The notes below the pieces were generated by a model, which worked only from the letters and a program-made list of their open reading frames with translations, had not been told where the DNA came from and ran no database searches. From Agriotes lineatus (lineage: Eukaryota > Arthropoda > Insecta > Coleoptera > Elateridae): a stretch of DNA of 64,000 nt. Below are positions 1-10,889 of this stretch, in pieces. The DNA lies in contig CALNHX010005218.1 in assembly GCA_940337035.1 (NCBI GenBank), forward strand, positions 47,286 through 111,285, written 5' to 3'. The position numbers and the translations under genes are program-made. Position 1 is the stretch's first letter. Every line of letters starts with the position of its first letter.

Positions 1-2
1 GT

Positions 3-1964
3 TTCTGCGACGCCTCTAGCGATAGTTACGGTGCGTCGATATACCTACGTTCCAAGAATCAGGAAGGGGAAGTACAGGTTCACCTTCTCTGTTCCAAGGC
101 CAAGGTAGCCCCTTTAAAGCCCTTGACAATCCCGAAGCTCGAGCTCTGCGGAGCTGTTCTTCTAAGCAAACTTTCCGTGCAAGTCATAAAGGCACTTGAT
201 TTGCCCATATCTAGAATCGGTCTGTGGACAGATTCCACAATAGTGCTAGGATGGTTGAAAACCAGTCCAAATCTTCTTAAGACCTTTGTGTGCAACAGAG
301 TTGCTGATGTTCAGCAACTCACCTTTGATGCCACTTGGCGGCATGTTCCCACAACGTCTAATCCTGCTGATCTTCTCACTAGGAGAATCACCCCTTTAGG
401 TTTGAAAGAATTGAGCCTTTGGTGGCATGGTCCCACCTGGCTAAGCGAAGGTGAGGCCTCTTGGCCTGCTTCCAAACATGTTCGTGCTGAGCTTCCAGAA
501 TTCAAAAAAGAAGTTCAGAGTCTTCCTGTAACCTCTGTTGAACCATTTCCGTTCAATCAGTATTCAAGCTTTGCTCGCTTACAACGAGTTATAGCTTATT
601 GCTTTCGTTTTCATAACAATGCGCGAGCCCCCAAAGCTGATCGTCTTTCTGGGCCCCTTTCTACAGATGAACTGCAATCATCTATTGTAAGACTTGTCAG
701 GTTTTCCCAACGCGAGTCATTTCCAGACGAACTTAAACTGTTGTCACAGAGCAAGCCTGTGAAACAATCTTCTGCTTTGATATCCCTGAATCCCTTTCTG
801 GATTCCGAGGGACTGCTAAGAGTTGGTGGTAGGCTCCACAACTCTCAATTACCCTTTGACAAGAAGTTTCCTCTAGTGATATCTGGCAAACATCCATTCG
901 CCAAACTCCTAGTATCGCATGAGCATCTTCGGCTTCTCCATGCCGGACCTCAAATGCTGTTAGCTAATCTCAGAGAACGATATTGGATCACCTCTGGCAG
1001 AAATATCGTCAAGCAAGTGGTTCATCAATGCTTACGGTGTTTTAGATTCTCTCCTAAGTTAACTGAACCCATAATGGGAGACCTGCCAGCCTCTCGTATT
1101 CAATCATCGCCCCCATTTCATACGACTGGTATTGATTATGGTGGACCTTTCATGATAAAGGATCGCAAGGGACGTGGTTCTAAACTAGTGAAGTCCTACC
1201 TTTGTCTATTCGTTTGTTTTATCACAAAGGCAGTGCACCTTGAATTGGTCGCTGATCTTTCTGCTGAAGCTTTCTTGATGGCTTTTCGCCGGTTTGTAGC
1301 TCGTCGAGGCAAACCGCTCCATGTATATTCAGACAATGGCACTAACTTTGTAGGCGCTAATTCCGAGTTAATCGAATTAGGCAATTTTCTCGCGGAACAA
1401 AACCCTTCTATTTCCGAATCAGTCGCGAACGACGGAGTAGCTTGGCATTTTATACCCGCGCACAGTCCCCACTTTGGCGGATTGTGGGAGGCCGGAATCA
1501 AGTCCTCCAAACATCACATACGTCGCGTTATAGGTAACGCTAGTCTAAATTACGATGAATTTTGCACTTTGTTAGCACAGGTGGAAGCGACCTTAAACTC
1601 CCGACCCCTGTCCCCTTTGTCCTCTGATCCAAACGACCTTCAGCCTTTGACTCCTGCTCATTTCCTGATTGGTCGTCCGTTGGTGTCACTGCCTGATCCC
1701 AACGTAACTGAGATAGTCGAGTCTCGGCTGTCTAAATACCAGAGAATACAACAACTACACCAGAATGTGTGGAAGAGATGGAGTAAAGAGTACATCTCGG
1801 AACTCCAACAGCGCACCAAATGGCGCACGCATCTTTCGGACCTCCAGCCTGGTTCCATGGTCCTCATCAAGGATGACAATCTACCCCCTCTGAAGTGGAG
1901 GTTAGGCCGGGTCACCGAGCTGCACCCTGGCCTTGACGGCGTTACGCGTGTGGCGCGTCAGTGA
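3..1964 (+). CDS. BEL/Pao retrotransposon pol, C-terminal part (RNase H-integrase-DUF5641)
   Basis: The frame is already open at the window edge, so the gag, protease and reverse transcriptase parts lie outside. It starts in the Pao-type RNase H region (FCDAS near base 3, then TIPKLELCGAVL). An H2C2 zinc-binding module follows (H..H with CLRC around 1030). The integrase core has an intact triad: GIDYGG near 1130, SDNGTNF near 1333 and GGLWEAGIKSSKHH near 1480. A DUF5641-like C-terminal domain (RWSKEYISELQQR) ends the protein. The domain order is diagnostic of BEL/Pao. The last codons look frameshifted: the reading frame stops at 1964, but family-like coding (KLCPLP) continues in another frame to a TAG at 2030-2032. 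This is a retrotransposon gene, probably no longer functional. Confidence 0.92.
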   Translation, partial: FCDASSDSYGASIYLRSKNQEGEVQVHLLCSKAKVAPLKPLTIPKLELCGAVLLSKLSVQVIKALDLPISRIGLWTDSTIVLGWLKTSPNLLKTFVCNRVADVQQLTFDATWRHVPTTSNPADLLTRRITPLGLKELSLWWHGPTWLSEGEASWPASKHVRAELPEFKKEVQSLPVTSVEPFPFNQYSSFARLQRVIAYCFRFHNNARAPKADRLSGPLSTDELQSSIVRLVRFSQRESFPDELKLLSQSKPVKQSSALISLNPFLDSEGLLRVGGRLHNSQLPFDKKFPLVISGKHPFAKLLVSHEHLRLLHAGPQMLLANLRERYWITSGRNIVKQVVHQCLRCFRFSPKLTEPIMGDLPASRIQSSPPFHTTGIDYGGPFMIKDRKGRGSKLVKSYLCLFVCFITKAVHLELVADLSAEAFLMAFRRFVARRGKPLHVYSDNGTNFVGANSELIELGNFLAEQNPSISESVANDGVAWHFIPAHSPHFGGLWEAGIKSSKHHIRRVIGNASLNYDEFCTLLAQVEATLNSRPLSPLSSDPNDLQPLTPAHFLIGRPLVSLPDPNVTEIVESRLSKYQRIQQLHQNVWKRWSKEYISELQQRTKWRTHLSDLQPGSMVLIKDDNLPPLKWRLGRVTELHPGLDGVTRVARQ

Positions 1965-2204
1965 ACACTGTGTCAGGGATCGTGAAGCGATCCTTCGCTA
2001 AATTGTGCCCGCTACCTAGTGTTGTGAACTAGTGCGTTAGCGTTCAGCGCAGTTTTCGTAAAGCCTTTGGCTCCCCATTGTTCGGGTTTTCTTGTACTAG
2101 ATTAAGACCATGTACTATTAGGCTTTGTATATATGTGTGTTCATGTTACATGTCAACTCTGTACTGTTTTATTTGAAAGGTTACCCTTTCCAAGGCGGGC
2201 GGTA

Positions 2205-2450
2205 TGTTAAGGACTTTATAAACTTTTGCCGCCTCTCTTACATTCTGTATTTATACTGTGCGCAGTAGACTGCCGGGCGTGCTTCCGATTCTAAAAACAC
2301 TTACGTTTCATCTGTCAAAGTGGCAGCATGCAAACCGGTCACGCACTACGAAAACTAATTCTTTGTAAATGTTAAACTGTTCGTGTTAATTTATGGCAAT
2401 AAATTACTACCCTTGCTTTTCAACGTGTGTATAATTCAGTGAAACCTACA
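2205..2450 (+). repeat. Probable 3' LTR of the BEL/Pao element
   Basis: A purine-rich tract (AAGGCGGGCGGTA, 2192-2204) sits directly before TGTTAAGG at 2205, as a polypurine tract before an LTR would. The segment has a polyadenylation signal AATAAA at 2398-2403 and can be closed at ACA at 2450. The partner LTR is outside the window, so the right end is an estimate. Confidence 0.6.
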
Positions 2451-2592
2451 ATCCATACAGTCCACAAATTCCAAGGCGAGCTGACAATCAGGAATGTTCC
2501 AAATAACGAAAAACTGAGAAGGCTACAAAACATTGGAACTTCGATCCTGATCAATGCTCAAACATAGATTAAAAACTATATATTTCAGTTCA

Positions 2593-2615
2593 NNNNNNNN
2601 NNNNNNNNNNNNNNN
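2593..2615. other. Assembly gap (23 N)
   Basis: A run of 23 N bases. Sequence on the two sides need not be truly adjacent. Confidence 0.99.
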
Positions 2616-2728
2616 AAGTTTACTTAAATGGAATTTGTGTTTTGGGTATTGTTAATATTGTTATGAGTTGCTCTAAACGTATTATATCATGTAACGTAGT
2701 CAAATAAAGGTATTATTATTATTATTAA
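2616..2728 (+). repeat. LINE-like 3' tail
   Basis: AT-rich sequence ends in AATAAAGG followed by a (TTA)n-type microsatellite at about 2711-2728. This is the usual 3' end of non-LTR retrotransposons that finish in a short tandem tail. No coding part is attached, because the assembly gap lies just upstream. Confidence 0.4.
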
Positions 2729-2888
2729 TATAGTATATAATGGAAATATAAATTTGTAGAATAGCAGATTATTTTATTATCATTGTTATGAACAGTTAAA
2801 GAAATGAGAACATTTAAGGTTTGATAAGTTCTTTAAAAAATATATTAAAAGAAACAAGTTTAATTAAAAAAAAAAACATGAGTCCCAA

Positions 2889-3014
2889 AGAAGACAACAA
2901 ATTGCCAGACAAAGAATGGAGTTTCTAAAGCAATTTTACATGAATTTGAAACATATCAATCCACTACCATGTGTGTATTTGGATGAAACAGATTTTTGTA
3001 AATGGTTCAATTAG
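2889..3014 (+). pseudogene. DDE transposase fragment (VYLDET motif)
   Basis: A 41-codon open stretch contains FLKQFYMNL and then PCVYLDETDF before a TAG at 3012-3014. The V-Y-L-D-E-T block resembles the first catalytic aspartate region of IS630/Tc1-like transposases. No other catalytic motif is visible nearby, so this is a small relic. Assignment rests on one motif. Confidence 0.35.
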
Positions 3015-3267
3015 TATTTAACCATTTAATTATGTGAAAAATATGCCTTAAAGATCATGAATTGCCGGTTCAACACAGAGATATACACGAATTCACATGA
3101 AATCATTAAATGTATCAAATAAAAATTCTGCAAAATAAAGTTACTGTTTGTAAGGGTATTCAGAAGCACCAAATGTGGAACCAAGTATGTCTTCCTTGTT
3201 AAAAGAAAACCTCACTTTACACACAAAATAAACAAAAATAAAATGAAGAATACATAACAATAAAACT

Positions 3268-3423
3268 TTGAACAGACTTGTGAGCAGTGGTCGAAAAGTT
3301 AACAAAATTGAAGTCAAACAAAAAATGCAGATTGTGGAGATATTGAAAGATATTGGACAGCCCTGCAGAAAACTTGGACAAAAGTTTAGTGTTCTTAGTA
3401 CAGCTGCTAGGTCAAAGCAGTAA
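3268..3423 (+). pseudogene. HTH (psq/CENP-B-like) DNA-binding fragment of a transposase
   Basis: The frame reads RKVNKIEVKQKMQIVEILK, then a second helix region (CRKLGQKFSVLSTAARSK) before TAA at 3421-3423. The pattern of K-Q-K-hydrophobic-E-I followed by a short helix and S-x-S/T resembles the N-terminal HTH of pogo/Tigger-type transposases. Nothing catalytic follows: the inverted-repeat element begins 22 bases later. It could be a chance resemblance. Confidence 0.35.
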
Positions 3424-4058
3424 TTACTAATGAGAAATTCAGTTATTAGTACAGGCGCCAGGGAAATCGTTAATAGGGCTTTACGTGCAATTCTTGGTAC
3501 CTGCATTTTGGGTTAATGGGTGGGTGGGGGGCTGTGCTCTGAGTCTAACTTTAAGTTTTCGGATCGATCGGAGAAATTGTTTTTCCGCAATATCGGAAGA
3601 AGTGTTGAAAACGGCTTTTTAGCAATTTCTCGTTTCCTGTTGCTCTGATGCTGAAATTGCATCAATACAAGTTTGTAGTTTATGAAATTCCTCACAACTT
3701 TTGGAAATACCTTTTTCTCGTGCGCTCAACAATTCAAAAGTTGTTACCCCATAAAGCCAAGAAATTAAGGGTTGAAATTGGTTTTACGTAAATATATCGC
3801 TTTCAGTTAATCCTACGATAAAAAATACTCTTATATTTTTTGTAGAACAACTAATTTGCATAAAATTTGTGTATGAGTATTTTTCCATTTGGACAATTAT
3901 TTACCGTTCTACAGCGCCGCAAATGTCGCAAGTCACTTAAACCGTACATTTAATGTGCACTTTCGAACGGCCCTGTTCCTTTGAGGTACAGTTTGTAGCG
4001 CGTCTTTTTATGTGGTTTCCCCGATATGCCTACTCCACGAAGTGTATTTCTAACAGTC

Positions 4059-4402
4059 TCACACTTCCCATGGTCTTTTTGATGAACCGGGTTCTGCATT
4101 GTTGATCCCACTCATTGCAGAATCGTTGATTTTATCGCTCTTGTCAAGTTGTGTTTCCTTTGAAAAGAACTCGGAAAGAGAAAATATGTCGTCGTCGTAA
4201 TTGATGTGATATTCGTCAACATCTGTAGTAAGCATTCTGGAGAATTCCTGCACGTTCTCACAGGATTGTCCGGCGGGAAGCAAATGACGGTGCACTTTAA
4301 ACCCGCTTTGCGACAGCCATAGGCCTTTCCACATTTGGTCTTGCACCCGCATAAAATTAATTTTATTATTGCAAGAGGCGCGGGAGGCTCAGTGCTAGAC
4401 AC
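4059..4402 (-). pseudogene. Inverted second copy of the CXC-domain gene end
   Basis: This is the left-arm counterpart of the CXC-coding part of the right arm. On the minus strand it encodes CGCKTKCGKAYGCRKAGLKC, and in another frame the same acidic tail (CENVQEFSRML, then YDDDIFSLSEF). The two frames overlap by a shift, so the copy is broken. Its 5' half is missing because the inverted repeat ends near 4463. The divergence from the right-arm copy (several substitutions and indels) shows that the arm duplication is not recent, or is not kept identical by conversion. Confidence 0.6.
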
Positions 4403-4587
4403 CTGTGTAAACGTACGGTCACTTTTCTCTCAGCCCCATATTCCCGTGGGTAGAGTGTCACTAAACTTAAACAAAATAAAAATTTATATTCAAAATGAAC
4501 GATTCACGACTCACCATGTGAAGAACAGTCAACTCGGTTATTCTGTTATTTGATTAATTTTTTGAATCTAGACTGTAGTGTGTTTTT

Positions 4588-5399
4588 CTTTGCAAGCCCG
4601 GAAAACTGAATACGAAGGATAAATCATGCGTGAAACACGGCGATGCTGTATCAAAGCATATCTTGTTTTTGCATGCATTTTCTGGTTGTGACACAACATC
4701 GGCTGCTTACGGTAAGGGAAAAGTGAAATTTCTTAAAACCCTAAAAAAGACACCTAGCCTGGAATCTGCAGTGAATCACTTTGTACAGAAAGATGTAGAC
4801 GCGGATATCATCGCATTAGCGGGAGAGCAATTCTTTATTGCGTTGTACGGTGGAGACATCCATAAAGACAAGTCAATCAACTTGCTGCGATACAAACACT
4901 TCGCGAAATCCCTTGCGAAGTCAACGTTTACTCTGGCATCCCTGCCACCTACAAAAGACACGGCCAGGATGCACGCATTCCGGACATACCATCAAGTTCA
5001 ATCCTGGCTTGGAAATGACACTCTACCCGCGGAAAGATGGGGCTGGAAGAAACGTGGCCGTACGTTTACACCGGTGCCAGCACTGAGCCTCCCGCGCCTA
5101 CTGCAATAATTAAATTAATTTCATGCGGGTGTGAGACCAAATGTGGAAAGGCTTGTGGCTGCCGCAAAGCGGGATTAAAGTGCACCGCCATTTGCTCCAT
5201 ATGCGCCGGGGAATTCTGTGAGAACGTGCAAGAAATCTCCAGAATGCTTGCTACAGTTGAAGACGAATACCACACCAGCTGCGACGATGACATATTTTCT
5301 CTTCCCGAGTTTGTTTCAACGGAAACACAACTTAACAAGGGCGACAAAATCAACAATTCTGCAATGATTGGAATTGACGATGCAGAAACGGCCCATTAA
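4588..5399 (+). pseudogene. Gene with HAFSGCDTTSA motif and CXC (tesmin/TSO1-like) domain, frameshifted
   Basis: An open frame runs from the spacer into the right arm. It has KHILFLHAFSGCDTTSA near 4665-4710, followed by YGKGKVKFLKTL, then an alpha-helical stretch and HAFRTYHQVQSWLGND near 4975-5020. Around 5020-5090 the reading moves by one frame, after which comes a cysteine cluster, CGCETKCGKACGCRKAGLKC near 5130-5190, with the spacing of a CXC domain. It ends in an acidic tail and a TAA at 5397-5399. The GCD-x-T-S block followed by a glycine/lysine turn resembles the helical region of FEN1/PIN-like nucleases. That link is my inference. The product is probably a protein encoded by the mobile element; its reaction is unknown. 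Confidence 0.6.
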
Positions 5400-6052
5400 A
5401 AAGACCAAGGGAAGTGTAGAAATACACTTCGTGGATTAGGCCTATAGGGGAGACCACGTAAAAGAAAACGCGCCACAAGCTGTACCTCAAAGGTGGTGTG
5501 GAAAACAGTTGGTGCGACACACTCGAAGGAACAGGGCCGTTCGAAAGTGCACACTAAATGTACGGTTAACGTGACTTGCGACATTTGCGGCGCTGTAGAA
5601 CGGTAAATAATTGTCCAAATGGAAAAATACTCATACACAAATTTTATGCAAATTAGTTGTTCTACAAAAAATATAAAAGTATTTTTTATCGTAGGATTAA
5701 CTGAAAGCGATATATTTACGTAAAACCCATTTCAACCCTTAATTTCTTGGATTTATATGGTAACAACTTTTAAATTGTTGAGCGCACGAGAAAAAGGCAT
5801 TTCCAAAAGTTGTGGGGAATTCCATAAACTACAAACTTGTACTGATGCAATTCCAGCGTCAGAGCAACAGGAAACGAGAAATTGCTGAAAAACCGTTTTC
5901 AACACTTCTTCCGATATTGCGGAAAAACAATTTCTCCGATCGATCCGAAAACTTAAAGTTAGACTCAGAGCACAGCCCCCCACCCACCCATTAACACAAA
6001 ATGCAGGTACCAAGAATTGCATGTAAAAATTCCCTGGCGCCTGTACTAATTA

Positions 6053-7145
6053 TGTGGCCCAAATATTCTAGCTTTCTCTTCTTTACGGTGTTTATTACCT
6101 CTTTTTCTTTATTTATTCTTTCCAGCACTGATTTATTTGTCACTCTGTCTACCCATGAGATTCTCAAGATTCTCCTATACAGCCACATCTCGTAAGCAAG
6201 TTTTTTTTGGGATGCCTCGGTTAATGTCCACGACTCCACCCCGTAGAAGAGTATCGAGAACACGTAACATATTAGGAGTCTGATTTTGATGATTTTGATG
6301 TCTAGAACGAGATTGTGACTTTTAAATAGCTTAGACATCTTGATGAAGGCTTGTCTTGATTTCTCTATTCTACACTTAATTTCTAGACAATGGTCCCATT
6401 GCTCGTTAATTAATGTACCTAGATAGTTGAATCTTGATACCCGTTCTATTGGTGTTTCTCAGATAAACAGTTGACAGTTTTCAATTTGCTCTTTACTTAT
6501 TATCATGAACTTGGTTTTATTGGTGTTCACTTCTAGCCCATACTATTCACTAGCATCATTTATTTTATTTATAAGTTGCTGCAGGCCATTCAAATTATCG
6601 GCAAACAACACAGTGTCGTCTGCATACCGAATGTTGTTAAGACGTTCTCCGTTTAGCATGATTCCGTGGCTGGTATTTTCCAGGGCTGCCTTGAATATTT
6701 CTTCTGAGTATAGGTTGAATATCAGTGGAGAAAGAATACATCCTTGCCTAACGCCTCGAAGGATAGTAATGGCTTCTGTCTGGTCTTCCGCGTTGGTCTT
6801 TATGGTGGCTGTCTGATTCCAATATAAGTTTCTGATGATTCTAACATCCCTGTCATCCATCCCACTGTTTTTTAATACTTGTATCATCTTTACATGCTGT
6901 ATCCTATCAAACGCTTTTTGATAGTCAACAAAGCATGCAAAAATGTCACAATTCATGTCTCGGCATCTTTGAAATAAAACTCGCAGACTAAACAGAGCAT
7001 CTCTTGTGCCAACTCCCTTCATAAATCCAAATTGTGTATTCGTCACCCTTTCCTCGCATACTTTGTAAATTCTTCGGTGAATGATTTTAAGAAATAACTT
7101 CAATGAGTGACTCACGAGGCTAATTAGTCTATAGTCCCCACATGT
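6053..7145 (-). pseudogene. Non-LTR retrotransposon reverse transcriptase (RTE-like type), broken
   Basis: The minus strand encodes a LINE reverse transcriptase. From N to C: LKLFLKIIHRRI; FGFMKGVGTRDALF; CFVDYQKAFDRI; GVRQGCILSPLIFNLYSEEI; the catalytic IRYADDTVLFAD; then after about 6540 the thumb and C-terminal region FYGVESWTLTEAS and LYRRILRISWVDRVTN. Stops and a frame change near 6460-6540 break it. The C-terminal region stops at KLEYLGHI, exactly where the inverted-arm element begins. The N-terminal endonuclease is absent. The type resembles insect elements usually annotated as endonuclease-reverse transcriptase. Clade assignment is tentative. Confidence 0.85.
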
Positions 7146-7146
7146 C

Positions 7147-7340
7147 TTGTCTCAAGGTAATAATTTGGAACCTTTGTTATTTTTTATTTTTATTAGTGGG
7201 TTGTGTTTTTGCCTCGAGCATTCATGTGGATTACTATTTGCTGACGACCTTAAAATCTATAAGGAAATAAATGATATCAATGATGTCAAACTGTTTCAAC
7301 AGAGCATTAATGAAGTGCTCTACATAAAGTCAGAAGAAGG
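7147..7340 (+). pseudogene. LINE reverse transcriptase fragment (CR1/Jockey-like)
   Basis: The plus strand reads SQGNNLEPLLFFIFISGL, then CGLLFADDLKIYKEINDIND. These are the adjoining QGS-LGPLLF and FADD motifs of CR1/Jockey-type reverse transcriptases, with the palm between them shortened. Similarity fades after about 7340. It abuts the oppositely oriented RTE-like fragment, which begins within a few bases at 7145, so this is an insertion or rearrangement junction. Confidence 0.7.
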
Positions 7341-8074
7341 TACTCAAATCTTCCCAACATTTTACATAGGGCTGTAATTTTACGTTTTGGACAACTTTTC
7401 TTGATTATATTTTGCCATATTTAGAACAGAAAAGGTACTTTATTGGAATACAAAATAGTTTTTACCAACGACAAAGCCTCCTTGATTTAAAAACATCAAA
7501 ATATATTTAAAATTAGCTTCAAGCCGAACAGGGCTTAATCTCCAATTAGGAAATTGAAATTTAAACATTTTTCTTCAATTATAGATTTTGTTGTATCAAT
7601 CTGTGGACACACTATATGTAAACAGTTATGTTACTTTGTTACCTATTTATGTTAAGTGCCTGATGTTGTGTTCGATGTAAATAAAAGCAGTTCAAATCAA
7701 GCGTACTTTGATTCTACATACACAAATCTTCAAACCTATATTACTCTAAAATTTATTTTTCACAGAAATTCAAGCTTCTCATAACTAGAACTAGGTTTTC
7801 TATGTACTTCATATAATTAAAACTAACTTGTATTCTTCTATCAAGGAATCTGCATCATGCGATTATTTTTAGTAATTCATTTACCAGAACATTTATTTAT
7901 ACTCGTTAAACTGCTGCCAAGGAGAGGAAGAGCAGTATTTAAGTGATCTCCGGAATATAATAATTTTGCTATGCATTTGTAAACAAGCAAGTATTACAAG
8001 GGCATCTTAGTATTTATAGTAGGACAGATCCTGAATTTTTTAGTGCATCTGCTTTCTGCTAAAACTGACTGTGG
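7341..8074. other. No recognisable gene
   Basis: AT-rich sequence without a supported coding frame. A segment near 7600-7690 ending in AAATAAAAGCAG could be another LINE 3' end, but nothing diagnostic is attached. Confidence 0.5.
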
Positions 8075-8076
8075 TA

Positions 8077-8602
8077 CGAAGATGTGCTGAAAAGTTCCTG
8101 GCTTTACATAGAAGGAAACGTGCTAGCGAAATATGAAAGATATTTTATTCAACGTACTCCTCCCTCAACCTAACACATATATCATAACGCTTCTCCAGTT
8201 TTCTTAACCCCTCCAAATGTCCAAATAGAAGTGGGACGGTTGTCCCTCCAAAAACGCCTCCGTAGCTGCGATGATTTCCTCATTGGAGCCAAACTTGGTA
8301 CCCTTCAGTTGTTTCTTCAGCTGTGGGAAGAGGTGGTAGTCCGAAAGGGCTACATCTGGGGCATAGGGGCCGGTGGTTCAACAAATCGAAGCCAATTTGG
8401 TCGATTTTCGTCAGGGTGTGGTGAGCGGTTTGGGCAGATACATGCACCGCCATGTCTGCATTATTAATGCGTGAAATGAAAACTCTCCCACGTACGATTC
8501 TCTTACTAAGCATGCGCGTTACTGAATAGTTAAACATGCTGCCCGTGCGGGCCTCACTTACTCCATTAACACCAAAGCCAGTTACTTTTCAGCACAGCCT
8601 TG
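8077..8602 (-). mobile_element. Internally deleted mariner element
   Basis: Inverted ends share TGTGCTGAAAAGT, two differing bases, then CTGGCTTT. A TA dinucleotide flanks each end (8075-8076 and 8603-8604), as Tc1/mariner insertion requires. The minus strand retains a degraded transposase C-terminus: TKIDQIGFDLLNH, followed by remnants of the final catalytic-aspartate region, then in shifted frames the terminal region near 8160-8290. Most of the transposase, including the HTH and first two aspartates, has been lost, leaving 526 bp. It is a non-autonomous relic. Confidence 0.8.
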
Positions 8603-8604
8603 TA

Positions 8605-9482
8605 TAATCCAACAACAACATTACTGAACTAAACATACAATTTTCAAGAAGTTTTCCTCCTAGCAAATTTTAAAAATGGTATCAGTTTAAAGACAAGGTT
8701 AGTATTGTTATTTGTTTATTTAACACGGTAAATAATTTAATATACAATTCATTTAGCTTAAATCACTTAAATATGTTAGAGTCTGCGTCTCCAACTGCAT
8801 GTTTGTGAGCTCATCGTTTGACTGCCTCAATTTCATATCTGCTTTCTGACATCTTAGTGTTCCTATGTAATATTTAGATAAGAGCTGGGACAACGCAAAT
8901 GTTAGCGGCCATTTTTGGATACAAAAATGAATTATTGCGTACAAGGCCAGAGTTGCCTTTCTTAATATGGGTCACCTGGATGGATTTAATAATTAGTTGT
9001 CCATTTGACATTGTCAAAAATGGTGAATTTAGAGCGTTAAGAAAATGATATCGGTAGGTATTTACCGTTTACCAATTGGTAGTCAGCTGATGTCGCAGTA
9101 GATGGATCGGATGAATACTTTATGAACGCTTTTTTGTTTGTGTAATGGTGTAGTAAACAATATAACCCCTAAAAGCTTGCCTTGTCAAATTGGTTAATTT
9201 TGATTAATGCAAAACTACTGTTCTAAGGTAATAGTAGAAGCAGAATGCATCGTGTTAACATCGGAAATTGAACTGCTTTTAAATGACTGTTTTATAAAGC
9301 ATATACAACAAATTAAAATAAAATAATTCGGTACCTATAATAATAAATTAGTAATTGTGTTAATTGATTAATATGGTAATTGTGTTAATTGATGCATTGA
9401 CTGTGCGATAATATACCTATATAAGCTATAAAGAACTTTATAATGCCATTAAATTGTAATGTGCATAAAAGTGCAATATCGG
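8605..9482. other. No recognisable gene
   Basis: AT-rich sequence with only short random frames. A short direct repeat of TTAATTGAT-type sequence occurs near 9355-9395. I see no coding or structural signal. Confidence 0.5.
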
Positions 9483-9487
9483 CGAGG

Positions 9488-10580
9488 TGTTACGGTATCA
9501 AATGATTCTAAAAACACTCTAGGGTGGGGGAGTGCCACTTGCTTTAACAAGTCCGGAACTGTCATCACGTACCCTGAAAATCTCACAAAACAGGCTAAAA
9601 GCCCCTACTTGATACGCTCAGAGAGATGGGCGTGGTCCCAGAAACGGTACACCACAGGGCAAGCGTGACGGTATGTATAGGGTATTGCAAAATTAATGGG
9701 CGCCACGAGATTCAGACTTGAAACCCACGCTTAACCGAACCACGAAAGCTAAACGGGGTAGGATTTTAGTGTATAGCCAACAACTCCCAACACATGTAGC
9801 GACAAGTGCACCGACTTACCTGCGACGTTTCTCAACTGCTTTCAGGCTCTACTTCACATAAAATCTGACACAGTGTATAAATAATATAACCTGAAAATAA
9901 ACATGCTCAAACACGTGGGGAAATCGCATATGTGAATAAAATAGGTACACTCCATGAAAACGATATAATAAATGGGGTAAAACTATAACCCAGTTGGGGA
10001 CGCTTTATCTCTAATTGACTAAGCTAAAGTAACAATAGGTACACGGCCCTAACGCGGGCTGCGGGCTTGTGAACATGAATGACTAATTTAAATACAGCGC
10101 GAGCCATCGGCTGGCCGGCAAACATGAATGACTAATTATAAATACAGCACTCTACCTTAATTAACGGCTTTGCTTGAAAGCTGCGTCGGCCGAAAACGGG
10201 GCGCTTATCGCTAGAGTAAATGGGCTGTGGCTTGAAGTTGTGGGTGTGCACGCTGTCCAGAGAGTCCTCCTTATTATCAGGGAATGATGCAGAGCCCACC
10301 TGGGCAACGACGAAAACTGCGAAGCCTGTAGTTCGCACGCTCAATAGGATCACAACGATGTAGTGGACAAATATTCCTTCCAGGCTTACGAGTAGAAACA
10401 AGCGGCGGCGGCCATCGACACGACAACGACACTAAAGCACCCAAAAGCACGACCTTACACTCTCACGGCCCGTCAAGAACTCTCTAAAAACCACGCCACG
10501 CGGTCCCAGACAGACGCGCTAGCTTACAACGTGCAGGGGAAACCGGTTAGTAGCAAGATCTGTGCTGCTGTGACCAATCA
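9488..10580 (-). repeat. Solo long LTR (Ty3/gypsy-like family)
   Basis: A 1,093-bp segment begins TGTTACGGTATC and ends CCAATCA on the plus strand, flanked on both sides by CGAGG (9483-9487 and 10581-10585), a clean 5-bp target duplication. The first ~250 bp match, in inverse orientation, the ends of the LTRs at 12122-13856 and 20988-22102, including the GGCGCC box near 9700 and the block around CAGGCTAAAAG. No gag or pol is attached, so this is a solo LTR left by LTR-LTR recombination. A 49-bp tandem duplication near 10072-10150 doubles a TATAAATA-like stretch. On the minus strand GCAGGTAAGT near 9824 looks like a splice donor. Confidence 0.75.
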
Positions 10581-10889
10581 CGAGGTGAACAAAACCCGCT
10601 CGACGAACTTTCTAGAACAAAGCTGTGTTCGAAATCTTTAAAATTCTAAATAAACCAAGGCAAATAATTATGAACGAAAAGATTAAAATGCCCGTTACAG
10701 TTGCTTCAAATTGTGAACCACCAACTGCCTGAACACCATTTGATGAACTAGCACACGTAGAAATATGACTGGAAAGCCTGTATACAGCAAAGTTGTAATT
10801 ATTAAATAGAAAATAGTCCGAAGTCGAATTTAAAAATGGCCTGAAAGAGGTCAGCCTCGATATCGTTTTGCTGATTGGTGTAACGGATT

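Larger units (their letters stand above)
3446..6049. mobile_element. DNA transposon-like element with ~1 kb inverted arms
   Basis: The left arm (about 3446-4463) and right arm (about 5011-6049) are inverted copies, with a ~550 bp spacer. The outer ends are TTAGTACAGGCGCCAGGG and its reverse complement, each flanked by TTA, a possible 3-bp target duplication. The arms hold both non-coding terminal sequence and the 3' half of the internal gene, so that part of the gene is present twice in opposite directions. The superfamily is not settled. A 3-bp TTA duplication would suit PIF/Harbinger, but no Harbinger transposase is seen. Confidence 0.7.

Noticed and set aside
6053..6338. The C-terminal tail of the LINE reading into the inverted-arm element as real coding
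   Set aside because: Residues after KLEYLGHI are encoded by the terminal repeat of the neighbouring element.
10132..10401. An 89-residue frame with a hydrophobic start as a secreted or membrane protein
   Set aside because: It lies wholly inside a solo LTR bounded by a target duplication, with no homology signal.
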